This document shows positions 8,364-15,440 of a stretch of 16,174 nucleotides of DNA, one piece after another. The translations under genes and the position numbers were made by a program. The DNA lies in the NCBI GenBank assembly GCA_943329505.2, contig CALQED020000002.1:1-16174 (forward strand), in the 5' to 3' direction. The notes under the pieces were generated by a model, which was given only the letters and a program-made list of their open reading frames with translations, had not been told where the DNA came from and made no database searches. This stretch comes from Polynucleobacter meluiroseus. GTDB lineage: Bacteria; Pseudomonadota; Gammaproteobacteria; Burkholderiales; Burkholderiaceae. Position 1 is the stretch's first letter; each line of letters begins with the position of its first letter.

Positions 8364-9557
8364 ATGTCCAGCAAACACCCATTACTCAATAAAAACCTTG
8401 TTTTGCTGATTCTGTGCCAGGGTCTATTCCTGACTAATAACGTCACCTTTATTGCCATTAATGGACTGGTGGGCTTGAGTTTGGCGCCAGTCAGTTGGAT
8501 GGCTACCCTGCCAGTAATGGGCTATGTAGTAGGGGGAGCCTTCTCCACATCGATTGTTGCTAAGACCCAAAATCATTTTGGGCGCAAGATTTCTTTTCAG
8601 TTGGGTCTTTTGGTAGCAGTGCTCTCGGCTTTGTTGTGTGCTTATGCGGCATTTAGTAAAAACTTTTGGTTATTGGTAGCGGGCACCTTTATCGCTGGCT
8701 ACTACAGCGCCAATGGACAGCTTTACCGTTTTGCCGCCGCCGAACTGACCGAACTTAGCCAACGTGACAAAGCGGTCTCCTGGGTTTTAGCGGGCGGGCT
8801 CCTGGGGGCCGTCACTGGACCTAACTTAGCTTCTTGGACTAGAGATTTATTTAGCACTGCCTTCTTGGGGGCTTATCTCACTCTTGCCATTGTTGCCGTC
8901 ATTGGTATCTTAGTGATGCAGCTCATTCATTTCCCTGAAGAATTTAAAACGCAGCATGCCCTCTCGGATGGTCGCCCACTCAAAAGTATCCTGCGGCAAC
9001 CCATCTTCATGGTAGCTGTGATTGGCGCCTCCTTGGGCTACGGGGTCATGAATCTCCTGATGGCAGGCACACCCTTGGCGATGCAGATCTGTGGACTCCC
9101 TTTTTCGGATACTGCTCTCGTATTAGAGTGGCATGTCATTGGTATGTTTGCCCCCGGCTTTTTTACCGGTGCACTGATTCAACGTTTCGGTCCCCTCAAA
9201 ATTATGGGCGTGGGGGTTACCCTCAATTTCATCTGCATCCTCATTGCCTTAACTGGGACAGATCTTCATCAGTTCTTGATTGCCCTCTTCTTACTCGGCG
9301 TCGGTTGGAACTTTTTATTTACTGGCTCAACCTCTTTGGCGATGGGTGCCTACAAACCGAATGAGCGAGATAAAGCGCAAGCCTCGATTAACTTTTTTGT
9401 TTTCGCTACGATGGCCTTTACCTCTTTTGGATCGGGTGCCCTGATTACCTCACAAGGCTGGACAATCCTTAATTGGGGATCACTGATTCCCGTCATGATT
9501 ACCGCTGCAGGTTTAATTTGGCTCGCAGGTAACAATAAGAAGCGGCCTATAGCCTAA
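8364..9557 (+). CDS. MFS transporter, 12 membrane segments
   Basis: Complete 397-residue inner-membrane protein. Twelve hydrophobic segments can be read, the first at about residues 10-33 and the last at about 367-390. A motif-A-like loop (HFGRKISFQLG, about 71-81) lies between segments 2 and 3, as in the major facilitator superfamily. The loop in the middle (FPEEFKTQHALSDGRPLKSIL) is the usual cytoplasmic link of the two halves. The short tail NNKKRPIA is basic and so cytoplasmic. The substrate is unknown; proton-coupled efflux is the common role of such proteins. The ATG at 8364 has no Shine-Dalgarno, but no better in-frame start gives a complete first segment. Its stop overlaps the stop of the convergent gene by 3-4 bases. 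Confidence 0.9.
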   Translation: MSSKHPLLNKNLVLLILCQGLFLTNNVTFIAINGLVGLSLAPVSWMATLPVMGYVVGGAFSTSIVAKTQNHFGRKISFQLGLLVAVLSALLCAYAAFSKNFWLLVAGTFIAGYYSANGQLYRFAAAELTELSQRDKAVSWVLAGGLLGAVTGPNLASWTRDLFSTAFLGAYLTLAIVAVIGILVMQLIHFPEEFKTQHALSDGRPLKSILRQPIFMVAVIGASLGYGVMNLLMAGTPLAMQICGLPFSDTALVLEWHVIGMFAPGFFTGALIQRFGPLKIMGVGVTLNFICILIALTGTDLHQFLIALFLLGVGWNFLFTGSTSLAMGAYKPNERDKAQASINFFVFATMAFTSFGSGALITSQGWTILNWGSLIPVMITAAGLIWLAGNNKKRPIA

Positions 9558-10570
9558 GATGCTTTTGCGAGCGGTAGATTGAATAATAAGTTTTGTGGCT
9601 TTAGCTTTAGCTGTTGCTGCTCATTCATCGCAATGGCGAGATATACCGGTTTTCCTTGCTGCACTTTCGTCACTGCTGCCTCGTCAATAAAGTCTAGACG
9701 AAATAAGCAAATCACTTTCGCAAGCTCTTCAGCCTCGAGCAACTCTTTGTTATAGAGTTTATTGAGTATCTCAGTGGCTGCAGCATCCAATCCCACATGC
9801 CATGACCACTTAGGATCACTAATTTGCTGCATTGGGGTAATACGGACGGCTGCACCTAAAAAGTGTTTAATCCACTTCTCCAACACGCGGCAAAAATGAT
9901 TGATAGGCTCATGGCCAAAGTTCAGCTGAACGGCAAAATCAAAGTCCTCATTCCGTGCCCAGTATTCAGCAGCATTCTCTTCATACAAAACATCGAGGTC
10001 AGCAGATCGGGTAAGCATCGATTTGCCTTTGAGTAAGTCCATGATGTTGCCAGATTCGCCTGCCTGAGCATTGCGTGCAATCACCTCTTCATCGGCTCCC
10101 ATGACAATGCTATCTTCAAGGACGCTAATCTGTTGGGTCCTAAAGAAAAGTTCACTCATACGCACTTCCAGCGGATGGGCATCATTCCCCAAAATATGCC
10201 TGACAAAAATCTGCGCTAGCTGCATAACAAACAAGGGCGGCACATCAACACCTTCCCCTTTAAATAAGCTCATATAAAAAGCCTCTAATGAACTTGCTGC
10301 TAATAGGCGAGCTCGATAGCGCAACCAAATACGATAGTTTTCCTGAATATCCCCATCTGCCATTACTGCAATCTCTTGCTCGCTAATGTCTGCTCTGGGG
10401 TTTTCAGAAAGCCGCTGATGAAGAGCAAGTTCAGCGGCACAAGATTCTGGAACGAGGCCCAGTTCAGGCCTTTGTAAATACGTACGTAAAAAATCATCTG
10501 TTACCAATAACTGCCCATCAGGGCTTGGTAGCAGGGTTTGATATGCGGAATTGGGCCAGTAATTCGTCAT
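9554..10570 (-). CDS. DUF6352-like protein of unknown function
   Basis: Complete 338-residue protein, soluble by appearance, with no signal peptide or membrane segment. It looks like the proteobacterial DUF6352 group: YWPNSAYQTLLPSPDGQLLVTDDFLRTY at the start, RPELGLVPESCAAELALHQ near 34-52, then ENYRIWLRYRARLLAASSLEAFYMSLF (about 77-103). The C-terminal third (about 240-338) has the run KWSWHVGLDAAATEILNKLY. The family name is from memory of these blocks and cannot be confirmed here. No catalytic motif is apparent. No clear Shine-Dalgarno precedes the ATG at 10570. It is divergent from the FKBP gene with an 86-base gap, and tail to tail with the MFS gene. Confidence 0.75.
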   Translation of the reverse strand: MTNYWPNSAYQTLLPSPDGQLLVTDDFLRTYLQRPELGLVPESCAAELALHQRLSENPRADISEQEIAVMADGDIQENYRIWLRYRARLLAASSLEAFYMSLFKGEGVDVPPLFVMQLAQIFVRHILGNDAHPLEVRMSELFFRTQQISVLEDSIVMGADEEVIARNAQAGESGNIMDLLKGKSMLTRSADLDVLYEENAAEYWARNEDFDFAVQLNFGHEPINHFCRVLEKWIKHFLGAAVRITPMQQISDPKWSWHVGLDAAATEILNKLYNKELLEAEELAKVICLFRLDFIDEAAVTKVQQGKPVYLAIAMNEQQQLKLKPQNLLFNLPLAKAS

Positions 10571-10617
10571 GTGATGTGGCTTTCATTGGGCTTACAGTAA
10601 GAATCTAGAGCTCAGAA

Positions 10618-10649
10618 TATACTAGCCAGTCAATTTGTACCCAATAGGA
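10618..10649 (+). promoter_or_regulatory. -10 element and ribosome site of the FKBP gene
   Basis: TATACT (10618-10623) is a good -10, with only TTACAG at 10592 as a poor, 20-base-distant -35. TAGGA (10645-10649) is the ribosome site, 7 bases before the ATG at 10657. A CTTAC-A-GTAAG palindrome (10591-10601) lies in the -35 region. Confidence 0.4.
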
Positions 10650-10656
10650 AAAAATC

Positions 10657-11004
10657 ATGACTGAACTCAAAAAAATCGATACCGTTATTGGTGATGGCCA
10701 AGAAGCTGCTACCGGTAATCACGTTGATGTGCATTACACCGGTTGGCTATATGACGAGAATGCTCCTGACCATAAAGGTCAGAAATTTGATAGCTCGCTT
10801 GACCGTGGCCAACTCTTTAGCTTCCCATTGGGTGCTGGCCATGTAATTAAGGGCTGGGATCAAGGGGTTGCTGGTATGAAAATTGGCGGTAAACGTACCT
10901 TAATCATCCCCTCTGAAATGGGCTATGGTGCAAGGGGTGCAGGTGGTGTCATTCCCCCCAATGCAACACTGGTATTTGATGTGGAATTGCATGGCGTGAA
11001 CTAA
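10657..11004 (+). CDS. FKBP-type peptidyl-prolyl cis-trans isomerase
   Basis: Complete 115-residue single-domain FKBP. The pocket residues of the FKBP12 fold are all present in order: Y27, F44, D45, F54, V63, I64, W67, Y90, I99 and F107. Blocks [34 protein letters not shown] and [24 protein letters not shown] are typical. It catalyses isomerisation about proline peptide bonds to aid folding. There is no signal peptide, so it acts in the cytoplasm. A TAGGA ribosome site supports the start. It is a single-gene unit ended by the terminator at 11026-11059. Confidence 0.95.
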   Translation: MTELKKIDTVIGDGQEAATGNHVDVHYTGWLYDENAPDHKGQKFDSSLDRGQLFSFPLGAGHVIKGWDQGVAGMKIGGKRTLIIPSEMGYGARGAGGVIPPNATLVFDVELHGVN

Positions 11005-11025
11005 GTCACGCTGTTTTACCCAAAT

Positions 11026-11059
11026 AAAAAGCCACCGCTTATTTCAAGGGTGGCTTTTT
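11026..11059. terminator. Bidirectional terminator between the FKBP and lytic transglycosylase genes
   Basis: An 11-base arm (11026-11036, AAAAAGCCACC) pairs perfectly with 11049-11059. Three more pairs (CTT 11038-11040 with AAG 11046-11048) extend the stem past one bulged G. A/T runs at both ends serve both converging genes, whose stops are 22 and 17 bases away. Confidence 0.9.
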
Positions 11060-11076
11060 ATGATTAAGGGCTGGAA

Positions 11077-12066
11077 TTAAGAACGAGCCTCTTTACCATT
11101 GAGAGTCAAACGATTGGTGGGACGAGTCTGGCACAGGCTAATCAAGCGATTGCGCTCTGCCATAACTTTATCGGTATAACCACCATCATCTTCCGCATTG
11201 GCCGCACCAACATAAAACTTTAAGCCATTACGCAAAGAACCGGCCGTGGCGATTAAATACTTCAAGATATAGGCGCCAACCCGAATATTGACCTCAGGCT
11301 TTACTGCCTCTTGGGTGCCTCCATACAAGGCATATTTTTCGCGATGGACTGAGGTCATCACTTGCATAAGACCTTCTGCTCCGGCATGACTCTTTGTATT
11401 AGGGTTAAAGTTTGACTCTACTGAAATCACCGCTAACAACAACACTGGATCAATATTGACTTCTTTGGCGATCAAAATCGTATTGGAAACGTACTCTTCA
11501 ATCTTAGAGCGATCAAGGCTGTATTTCTTTTCAAAGAAGTCAGCCACTGCACGTTGATTTTGAAGAGAGCCCATCAAATTACTATCCAAGGCTTGCGGGT
11601 CGATCTTGGAACTGGGGATGCGATCAGCCAAATGGGAGATCGACTTCACCTGAAGCTGAGCCACAGAAGGCATCAGCAAGGCAATGGTTTGTTGTTTTGC
11701 ACTGCTTAGGCCAACATTGTCGGATCCTGGTTTTTGATACAGAACACTAGCAATGTCAGTATCAGAGGCTGCCAGAACAGAGCCTTCATTAGCACTCTTA
11801 TATTGATCTAGCATGCTAAAGCCATTGCTCCACATGATATGACGAGCTTCCTCTGGGACTAGGATGCGAGCTAGATCAAAAGCCCCTGCATTGGTTCCAT
11901 TGCCTGAGAGCCATAAACCCACCGCCATAAAGACAATCACAACGAGTAAGCCATTGATAACTCGATATACCGGAGTCATCGCCTGGGTTAGCAATGCCTT
12001 TGTTGCCAGCATGGCTGGTTGGGCATCCTGCGTCTTACTCAAATTGTTAGATAAACATTTACTCAT
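11077..12066 (-). CDS. Membrane-anchored lytic transglycosylase (SLT domain)
   Basis: Complete 329-residue protein. A single hydrophobic segment at about residues 36-54 (INGLLVVIVFMAVGLWL) follows a 35-residue N-terminal tail, so it is probably anchored in the inner membrane with the rest in the periplasm. The SLT domain spans about 190-315: LLLAVISVESNFNP with catalytic glutamate E217, then HAGAEGLMQVM and VNIRVGAYILKYLI, followed by FYVGAANAEDDGGYTDKVM. It would cleave peptidoglycan between MurNAc and GlcNAc to form anhydro-MurNAc ends. The 55-185 stretch is a linker region without a recognised domain. The start lacks a ribosome site; M19 and M30 are in-frame alternatives without a better one. 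Confidence 0.88.
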   Translation of the reverse strand: MSKCLSNNLSKTQDAQPAMLATKALLTQAMTPVYRVINGLLVVIVFMAVGLWLSGNGTNAGAFDLARILVPEEARHIMWSNGFSMLDQYKSANEGSVLAASDTDIASVLYQKPGSDNVGLSSAKQQTIALLMPSVAQLQVKSISHLADRIPSSKIDPQALDSNLMGSLQNQRAVADFFEKKYSLDRSKIEEYVSNTILIAKEVNIDPVLLLAVISVESNFNPNTKSHAGAEGLMQVMTSVHREKYALYGGTQEAVKPEVNIRVGAYILKYLIATAGSLRNGLKFYVGAANAEDDGGYTDKVMAERNRLISLCQTRPTNRLTLNGKEARS

Positions 12067-12204
12067 TCAATTTTTTGCGACACCCAAAAACCTTGGAAGG
12101 ATTTTGCTGCATTGCAATATATAAAAAACATGAGCCATCCTAAAAAGGTTCTTATATCAAGTCAAGAATAAACAACTCATTTTCAATAACTTTTAGATCT
12201 CGAA

Positions 12205-12222
12205 ATGCGGGAGTTCCCGTAT
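12205..12222. repeat. GC-rich 18-base palindrome in AT-rich gap
   Basis: The arms ATGCGGGAG and TTCCCGTAT pair at 8 of the 9 positions when the two central bases G and T are set aside as 1+1 (A-T, T-A, G-T wobble, then CGGGA with TCCCG). The almost absent loop makes a protein-binding operator likelier than an RNA hairpin. It stands out as a GC-rich island in an AT-rich stretch, about 140 bases from the transglycosylase start. Confidence 0.45.
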
Positions 12223-12498
12223 ACGAAATTAATAATCAACATAAAGTTCTTTTAAATCAATAGCTTATATATGTTAGGGAGCACTAATTTCATTTTGTAA
12301 AAAATTGCCTAAATTCAGACTTTTTTACTATTTACTAGAAAAAATGGTCTCGATAAACCATACATCTAGTATTTATTGTCCAATTTATTTCTACAGGTAG
12401 TGCTTATATTGAAAGTGCCACAATAGATAATTTCTATGGATGATTGCACTCTACTTAGCCATCCTAGTTTCAAAAAGTCCTTTCAAAGCCAAAAATCA

Positions 12499-12518
12499 GA
12501 TTAGCTCTAGAGCTAGTC
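12499..12518. repeat. 20-base near-perfect palindrome upstream of the nuclease gene
   Basis: The core TAGCTCTAGAGCTA (12502-12515) is a perfect 14-base palindrome. It extends outward through one T/G mismatch to GA and TC, so 9 of 10 pairs match over 20 bases. It ends 29 bases before the nuclease ATG, where an operator or a leader hairpin would lie. Confidence 0.5.
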
Positions 12519-12547
12519 CAGCGTGCTTGGCCATACACTTATAGCTG

Positions 12548-13591
12548 ATGAAAAATCTACAGCGATCCCTCTCACGATCATTCTCACTGCTCGCGCTTGT
12601 TCTCTCGCTTTTAAGTCCTGTAAGCGCTTTTGCCTTATTTGAGGAATGTAAAGACCTTTTTCCAGGTCAACGGGTGCCAATAACCGCTCAAGCCGGGCGC
12701 GACCTTTGCTTTGATAGCTTTGCGGTTTACTACTCGCCGCAGGATAAAAAGCCGATCTACACCATAGAGAAACTAAATCGCGAGCAGCTACTAGCCCCCC
12801 ACCCACGGCGGAGCAACCAGTTTTATGAAGAAGCTAGGTTGCCATTGGCTGAGCGAGCCTTGTTATTAGATTACCGCGGCAGCGGTTTTGATCGGGGCCA
12901 TAACGCCCCTGCGGGAGACATGAGTAATGAAAGGGCGATGGCCCAATCATTCTCATTGGCAAATATGATGCCGCAGGCTAGACAGAACAACCAGGGTATT
13001 TGGGCTAAAAATGTCGAGGAGGCTACTAGGCTCTATGTGAAAAGAGCTGAGGGAGATATTTATGTCTTTACTGGCTCCACTGGAAATCAAGGAAGCATTG
13101 GTAGAAGTCGTGTGACCATTCCAAGCCATATATTTAAGTTGGTTTACGACCCCCATAAAAATGATGCTTGGGCCTACTGGATAGAAAATACCAATGAAGC
13201 ACAAATGTCCCCGCCAATAACTTATCCAGAACTGGTGTCAAAGACGGGAATTGATTTTCAATTGCCAATCAAAGCAGATAGCTTGGGATCCCAGGCCGGG
13301 CCTAATAAGAGCCCGGTAGGCGGTTGGTATCCGATCTTTTTTGATGGGTATGCGGTTGATAAGGTCAATGCCCTAACTACCAGCATTCAAGAAGGCAAAG
13401 TGGCTAGTATTCAGATTCAATATGATCGAAATGGTGAGCTTGCCAAAAAGCTAGCCTCACACATTGAATCTAAAACACTGATGCCAGTTGCCCTCACACA
13501 AAGTAGCCCGCCAGATCTTGGTGGTGTCACCTTCGAACGCAATCGCGTTACCGTCATCGTTCGCTCAAAGTCGTTTGGATTTGGCTTGTAA
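12548..13591 (+). CDS. Exported DNA/RNA non-specific endonuclease (DRGH/NUC family) with C-terminal extension
   Basis: 347 residues. A Sec signal peptide is clear: basic MKNLQRSLSR, a Leu-rich core, and a likely cut after SAFA near residue 29. The nuclease domain spans about 55-240, with DRGHNAPAGDM at 115-125 (H118 the expected general base) and SLANMMPQARQNNQGIWAKNVEE, where N148 is the expected metal ligand and W152 and E157 complete the motif. The family cuts single- and double-stranded DNA and RNA with Mg2+, often outside the cell for nutrient recovery. C34 and C54 may form a disulfide. Residues about 262-347 are additional to the usual domain. No ribosome site is obvious. The last 27 bases overlap the convergent DUF3820 gene. 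Confidence 0.9.
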   Translation: MKNLQRSLSRSFSLLALVLSLLSPVSAFALFEECKDLFPGQRVPITAQAGRDLCFDSFAVYYSPQDKKPIYTIEKLNREQLLAPHPRRSNQFYEEARLPLAERALLLDYRGSGFDRGHNAPAGDMSNERAMAQSFSLANMMPQARQNNQGIWAKNVEEATRLYVKRAEGDIYVFTGSTGNQGSIGRSRVTIPSHIFKLVYDPHKNDAWAYWIENTNEAQMSPPITYPELVSKTGIDFQLPIKADSLGSQAGPNKSPVGGWYPIFFDGYAVDKVNALTTSIQEGKVASIQIQYDRNGELAKKLASHIESKTLMPVALTQSSPPDLGGVTFERNRVTVIVRSKSFGFGL

Positions 13592-13807
13592 GCCATGTGA
13601 TCGCTGAATAGGGGCCAGTAGACCACGTAAGCCATTGTGATCAAGCGTATGCATCAGCTCTAACAATTCTCCTAACTCACCTTTAGGAAATCCCTCGCGC
13701 GCAAACCACGCTAAATAATTTCCAGGCAAGTCTGCCAATGCTCGTCCAGCATGCTTACCAAACGGCATCTTCATGAGTACGAGTTTTTCCAAGGCTTCTG
13801 AATTCAT
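13565..13807 (-). CDS. DUF3820 family protein
   Basis: Complete 80-residue protein with the typical DUF3820 run MPFGKHAGRALADLPGNYLAWFAREGFPKGELGELLELMHTL (about 14-55), and a basic tail ending QAKSKRL. The family is small, cytoplasmic and of unknown function, sometimes compared to a nuclease-associated fold. Its 3' end overlaps the 3' end of the nuclease gene by 27 bases, tail to tail, so the two messages are antisense to each other there. Its ATG is divergent from the Fur-controlled cassette with 150 bases between starts. No clear ribosome site precedes it. Confidence 0.88.
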   Translation of the reverse strand: MNSEALEKLVLMKMPFGKHAGRALADLPGNYLAWFAREGFPKGELGELLELMHTLDHNGLRGLLAPIQRSHGLQAKSKRL

Positions 13808-13855
13808 TCAATCGAAATCTTACAAGGGAAAGCAAATTCCCCTACCAATTTCGCC

Positions 13856-13869
13856 ATTTTTGCAAAAAT
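13856..13869. repeat. AT-rich 14-base palindrome beside the Fur boxes
   Basis: ATTTTTGCAAAAAT is a perfect 14-base palindrome, 14 bases left of the first Fur box. It may be part of the DUF3820 promoter region or an UP-like or bending element for the Fur-regulated promoter. A/T-rich palindromes arise easily by chance. Confidence 0.3.
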
Positions 13870-13883
13870 AGTCTTTTTCCTAT

Positions 13884-13901
13884 TTGAGAATCATTCTCAT
13901 T
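13884..13901. promoter_or_regulatory. fur box: Fur box 1
   Basis: TTGAGAATCATTCTCATT contains TGAGAAT-C-ATTCTCA, a perfect 7-1-7 inverted repeat fitting the Fur consensus TGATAAT-n-ATTATCA with the T-to-G/A-to-C variant. It covers the -35 element of the cassette promoter. In the iron-replete cell Fur-Fe(II) should bind and block RNA polymerase. Confidence 0.88.
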
Positions 13902-13913
13902 AAGTGATATATT
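13884..13913 (+). promoter_or_regulatory. Promoter of the Fur-regulated beta-barrel/FMN-binding/ApbE cassette
   Basis: TTGAGA (13884-13889, 5 of 6 to TTGACA) and TATATT (13908-13913) lie 18 bases apart. Transcription would start near 13920, leaving about 38 bases of leader before the ATG at 13958. Fur box 1 overlaps the -35 and Fur box 2 overlaps the -10 and start point, a classic iron-repressed layout. Confidence 0.75.
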
Positions 13914-13929
13914 GAGAACCATTCTCATT
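13912..13929. promoter_or_regulatory. fur box: Fur box 2
   Basis: TTGAGAACCATTCTCATT differs from box 1 at one base only. Its 7-1-7 repeat TGAGAAC-C-ATTCTCA has 6 of 7 pairs. It lies 28 bases centre to centre from box 1 and covers the end of the -10 and the transcription start. The reduced symmetry suggests a somewhat weaker site. Confidence 0.85.
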
Positions 13930-13957
13930 TAACTTTCCAACCCTAACTCAGAAAACT

Positions 13958-14872
13958 ATGAAATTGACCATTCAAAAACTGATTGCCTTTAGTCTCGTCC
14001 TCGCTGCCACCTTACATTTCTCCTTAGCCTGTGCAGGTGAAGGTGTATTTGGCTGGATCTATACCTTAGACCTTCAACCCAAGGGTAAGCTGGAGTTTGA
14101 GCAGCGCTTACAACTCAATCAAACACAAGCGGCAGGAACCTTCGATGCGTGGACCGCAAGATCAGAGCTTGAGTACGGCCTTACCAACGATTTACAAGTC
14201 GCTGGCTATATCAACTCGTATTACACAAATGCGAATCAAAACTACACTAATCCAGATGCCTGCGGTGATGAGCCGACTTGTACAGGGGGTTACGGTGTTC
14301 CCTCTTCGCATGATCCATCAACCGCCTACAGAAAGAGCGGGATTGAAGGCGGCTCCTTAGAAGCAATTTATCGCATTACCAATCCCGTCACTTCGCCTGT
14401 AGGCGTTGGTCTCTATTTAGAGCCAACTTGGGGGCGAAACAAAGATGAGATCGAAGCAAGACTATTGCTGCAATCGAACTTCATCGATGACCGCCTCGTC
14501 TTGGCAAGTAATGTCGTAGTCGCCAATGAGCGCTTGAAATTTATTGAAAATGGCAATGTTCCAGAGTCGATGTTAGACATCTTGGTAGGTGCCAGCTATC
14601 GATTTGCCCCGAAATGGTCTGCAGGTGTTGAAGCACGCTTTCACAATGACTACTCAGAACTGAATTTGCGTAATCAAGTACAACGCGCAACCTTTGTTGG
14701 CCCTAATGTGCACTATGCCACTAAGGACTGGTGGGTTACAGGCGCATGGCGCTATCAGTTAGCTGGCGGAACCTGCATGGGTGGTGGCGAAGCAGAATGC
14801 TCTAACGCTCGCGTATGGGATAGCCATACCGTTAATGAATACATTATTAAAGTTGGCTTTCCGCTGAACTAA
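13958..14872 (+). CDS. Predicted outer-membrane beta-barrel protein (DUF6662-like), first gene of the Fur-regulated cassette
   Basis: 304 residues. A Sec signal peptide (MKLTIQKLIAFSLVLAATLHFSLACA, likely cut after A26) is followed by alternating polar/hydrophobic stretches rich in Tyr, Trp, Asn and Gly, such as ASYRFAPKWSAGVEARFHNDY and VGVGLYLEPTWG, as in barrel strands joined by turns. C25 is in the signal; C102/C108 and C273/C281 form two close pairs that probably make disulfides in surface loops. It resembles the DUF6662 group by memory only. It ends IIKVGFPLN, without the terminal Phe or Trp of classical barrels. Under Fur control it could be a pore for an iron complex or a support for the periplasmic flavoprotein. 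No ribosome site is visible. Confidence 0.75.
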   Translation: MKLTIQKLIAFSLVLAATLHFSLACAGEGVFGWIYTLDLQPKGKLEFEQRLQLNQTQAAGTFDAWTARSELEYGLTNDLQVAGYINSYYTNANQNYTNPDACGDEPTCTGGYGVPSSHDPSTAYRKSGIEGGSLEAIYRITNPVTSPVGVGLYLEPTWGRNKDEIEARLLLQSNFIDDRLVLASNVVVANERLKFIENGNVPESMLDILVGASYRFAPKWSAGVEARFHNDYSELNLRNQVQRATFVGPNVHYATKDWWVTGAWRYQLAGGTCMGGGEAECSNARVWDSHTVNEYIIKVGFPLN

Positions 14873-14881
14873 ATACGAAAT

Positions 14882-15433
14882 ATGCTTCATTGGAAACCAA
14901 CTCCGCTGGCAATCGTTGGATTGACACTGCTCACGGTACCGATCTTTGTGCAAGCAAAAATTTTCATCTCCAGCGAGCAAGCTCAGCAAATTCTGTTTCC
15001 TAAAATGATGCTCACTAAACAGCCCATCATCATTACAGATGATTTGCAAGAAAGAATGCGGGTGGCATCTAGCATCCGCCACCCCTTTCAAGGTGATCGC
15101 ATATGGAGAGCGCCTGATGGTGGTTGGCTGGTGATTGACGAGGTCGTCGGTAAACACGAAATGATTACTTATGCTGTTGCCATCAGCAATATAGGTAGTG
15201 TTATCGGTATTGAAGTATTGGAATATGTTGAATCTTATGGCTATGAAGTTTCGGAAGTGCAGTGGCGCCAACAATTTATAGGAAAGACTGTCAAAGATCC
15301 CATCAAACTCAATCAAGATATTCAAAATATTGGTGGCGCAACACTTTCATCTAAGCATCTTACTGATGGTGTTAAACGCATCACCGTACTGCATGACTTA
15401 GCCTTGAAGAATATTCCTACCAAACCAAAGTAA
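14882..15433 (+). CDS. Exported FMN-binding-domain protein with ApbE flavinylation motif
   Basis: 183 residues. A Sec signal covers residues 1-25 (IVGLTLLTVPIFVQA, then K). The FMN-binding domain follows as in RnfG/NqrC: YAVAISNIGSVIGIEVLEYVESYGYEV (about 97-123), W128, QFIGK, then the acceptor motif GGATLSS at 151-157, with T154 the predicted residue to carry FMN through a phosphoester bond. The usual motif is S/T-G-A-T-x-x-S/T; here Gly replaces the first Ser/Thr. Residues 30-60 lie where other members often have a partner domain. It starts 9 bases after the beta-barrel stop and ends 7 bases before apbE, so co-expression with its transferase is likely. The expected role is periplasmic electron transfer. 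Confidence 0.87.
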   Translation: MLHWKPTPLAIVGLTLLTVPIFVQAKIFISSEQAQQILFPKMMLTKQPIIITDDLQERMRVASSIRHPFQGDRIWRAPDGGWLVIDEVVGKHEMITYAVAISNIGSVIGIEVLEYVESYGYEVSEVQWRQQFIGKTVKDPIKLNQDIQNIGGATLSSKHLTDGVKRITVLHDLALKNIPTKPK

Positions 15434-15440
15434 TCATTTG

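Larger units (their letters stand above)
12067..12547. other. 481-base AT-rich gap with palindromes, no convincing gene
   Basis: This divergent gap lies between the lytic transglycosylase and nuclease genes. It is clearly more AT-rich than the surroundings and has stop codons in all frames, with no ORF carrying a ribosome site. It contains an 18-base palindrome at 12205-12222, a shorter inverted repeat ATGGT/ACCAT at 12344-12361, and a 20-base palindrome at 12499-12518. Possible promoter pieces are TATATT (12121-12116, minus) for the transglycosylase and GATAAT (12426-12431, plus) for the nuclease, both with poor -35 partners. A small RNA or a decayed gene cannot be excluded. Confidence 0.6.

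Noticed and set aside
8164..8409. Open frame of 81 codons upstream of and overlapping the MFS start
   Set aside because: It has no ribosome site, its translation looks like no protein family, and it overlaps the well supported MFS start in another frame.
14759..15325. Long minus-strand frame of 188 codons opposite the barrel and FMN-binding genes
   Set aside because: It is antisense to two genes with clear signal peptides and motifs, and its own translation shows no coherent domain.
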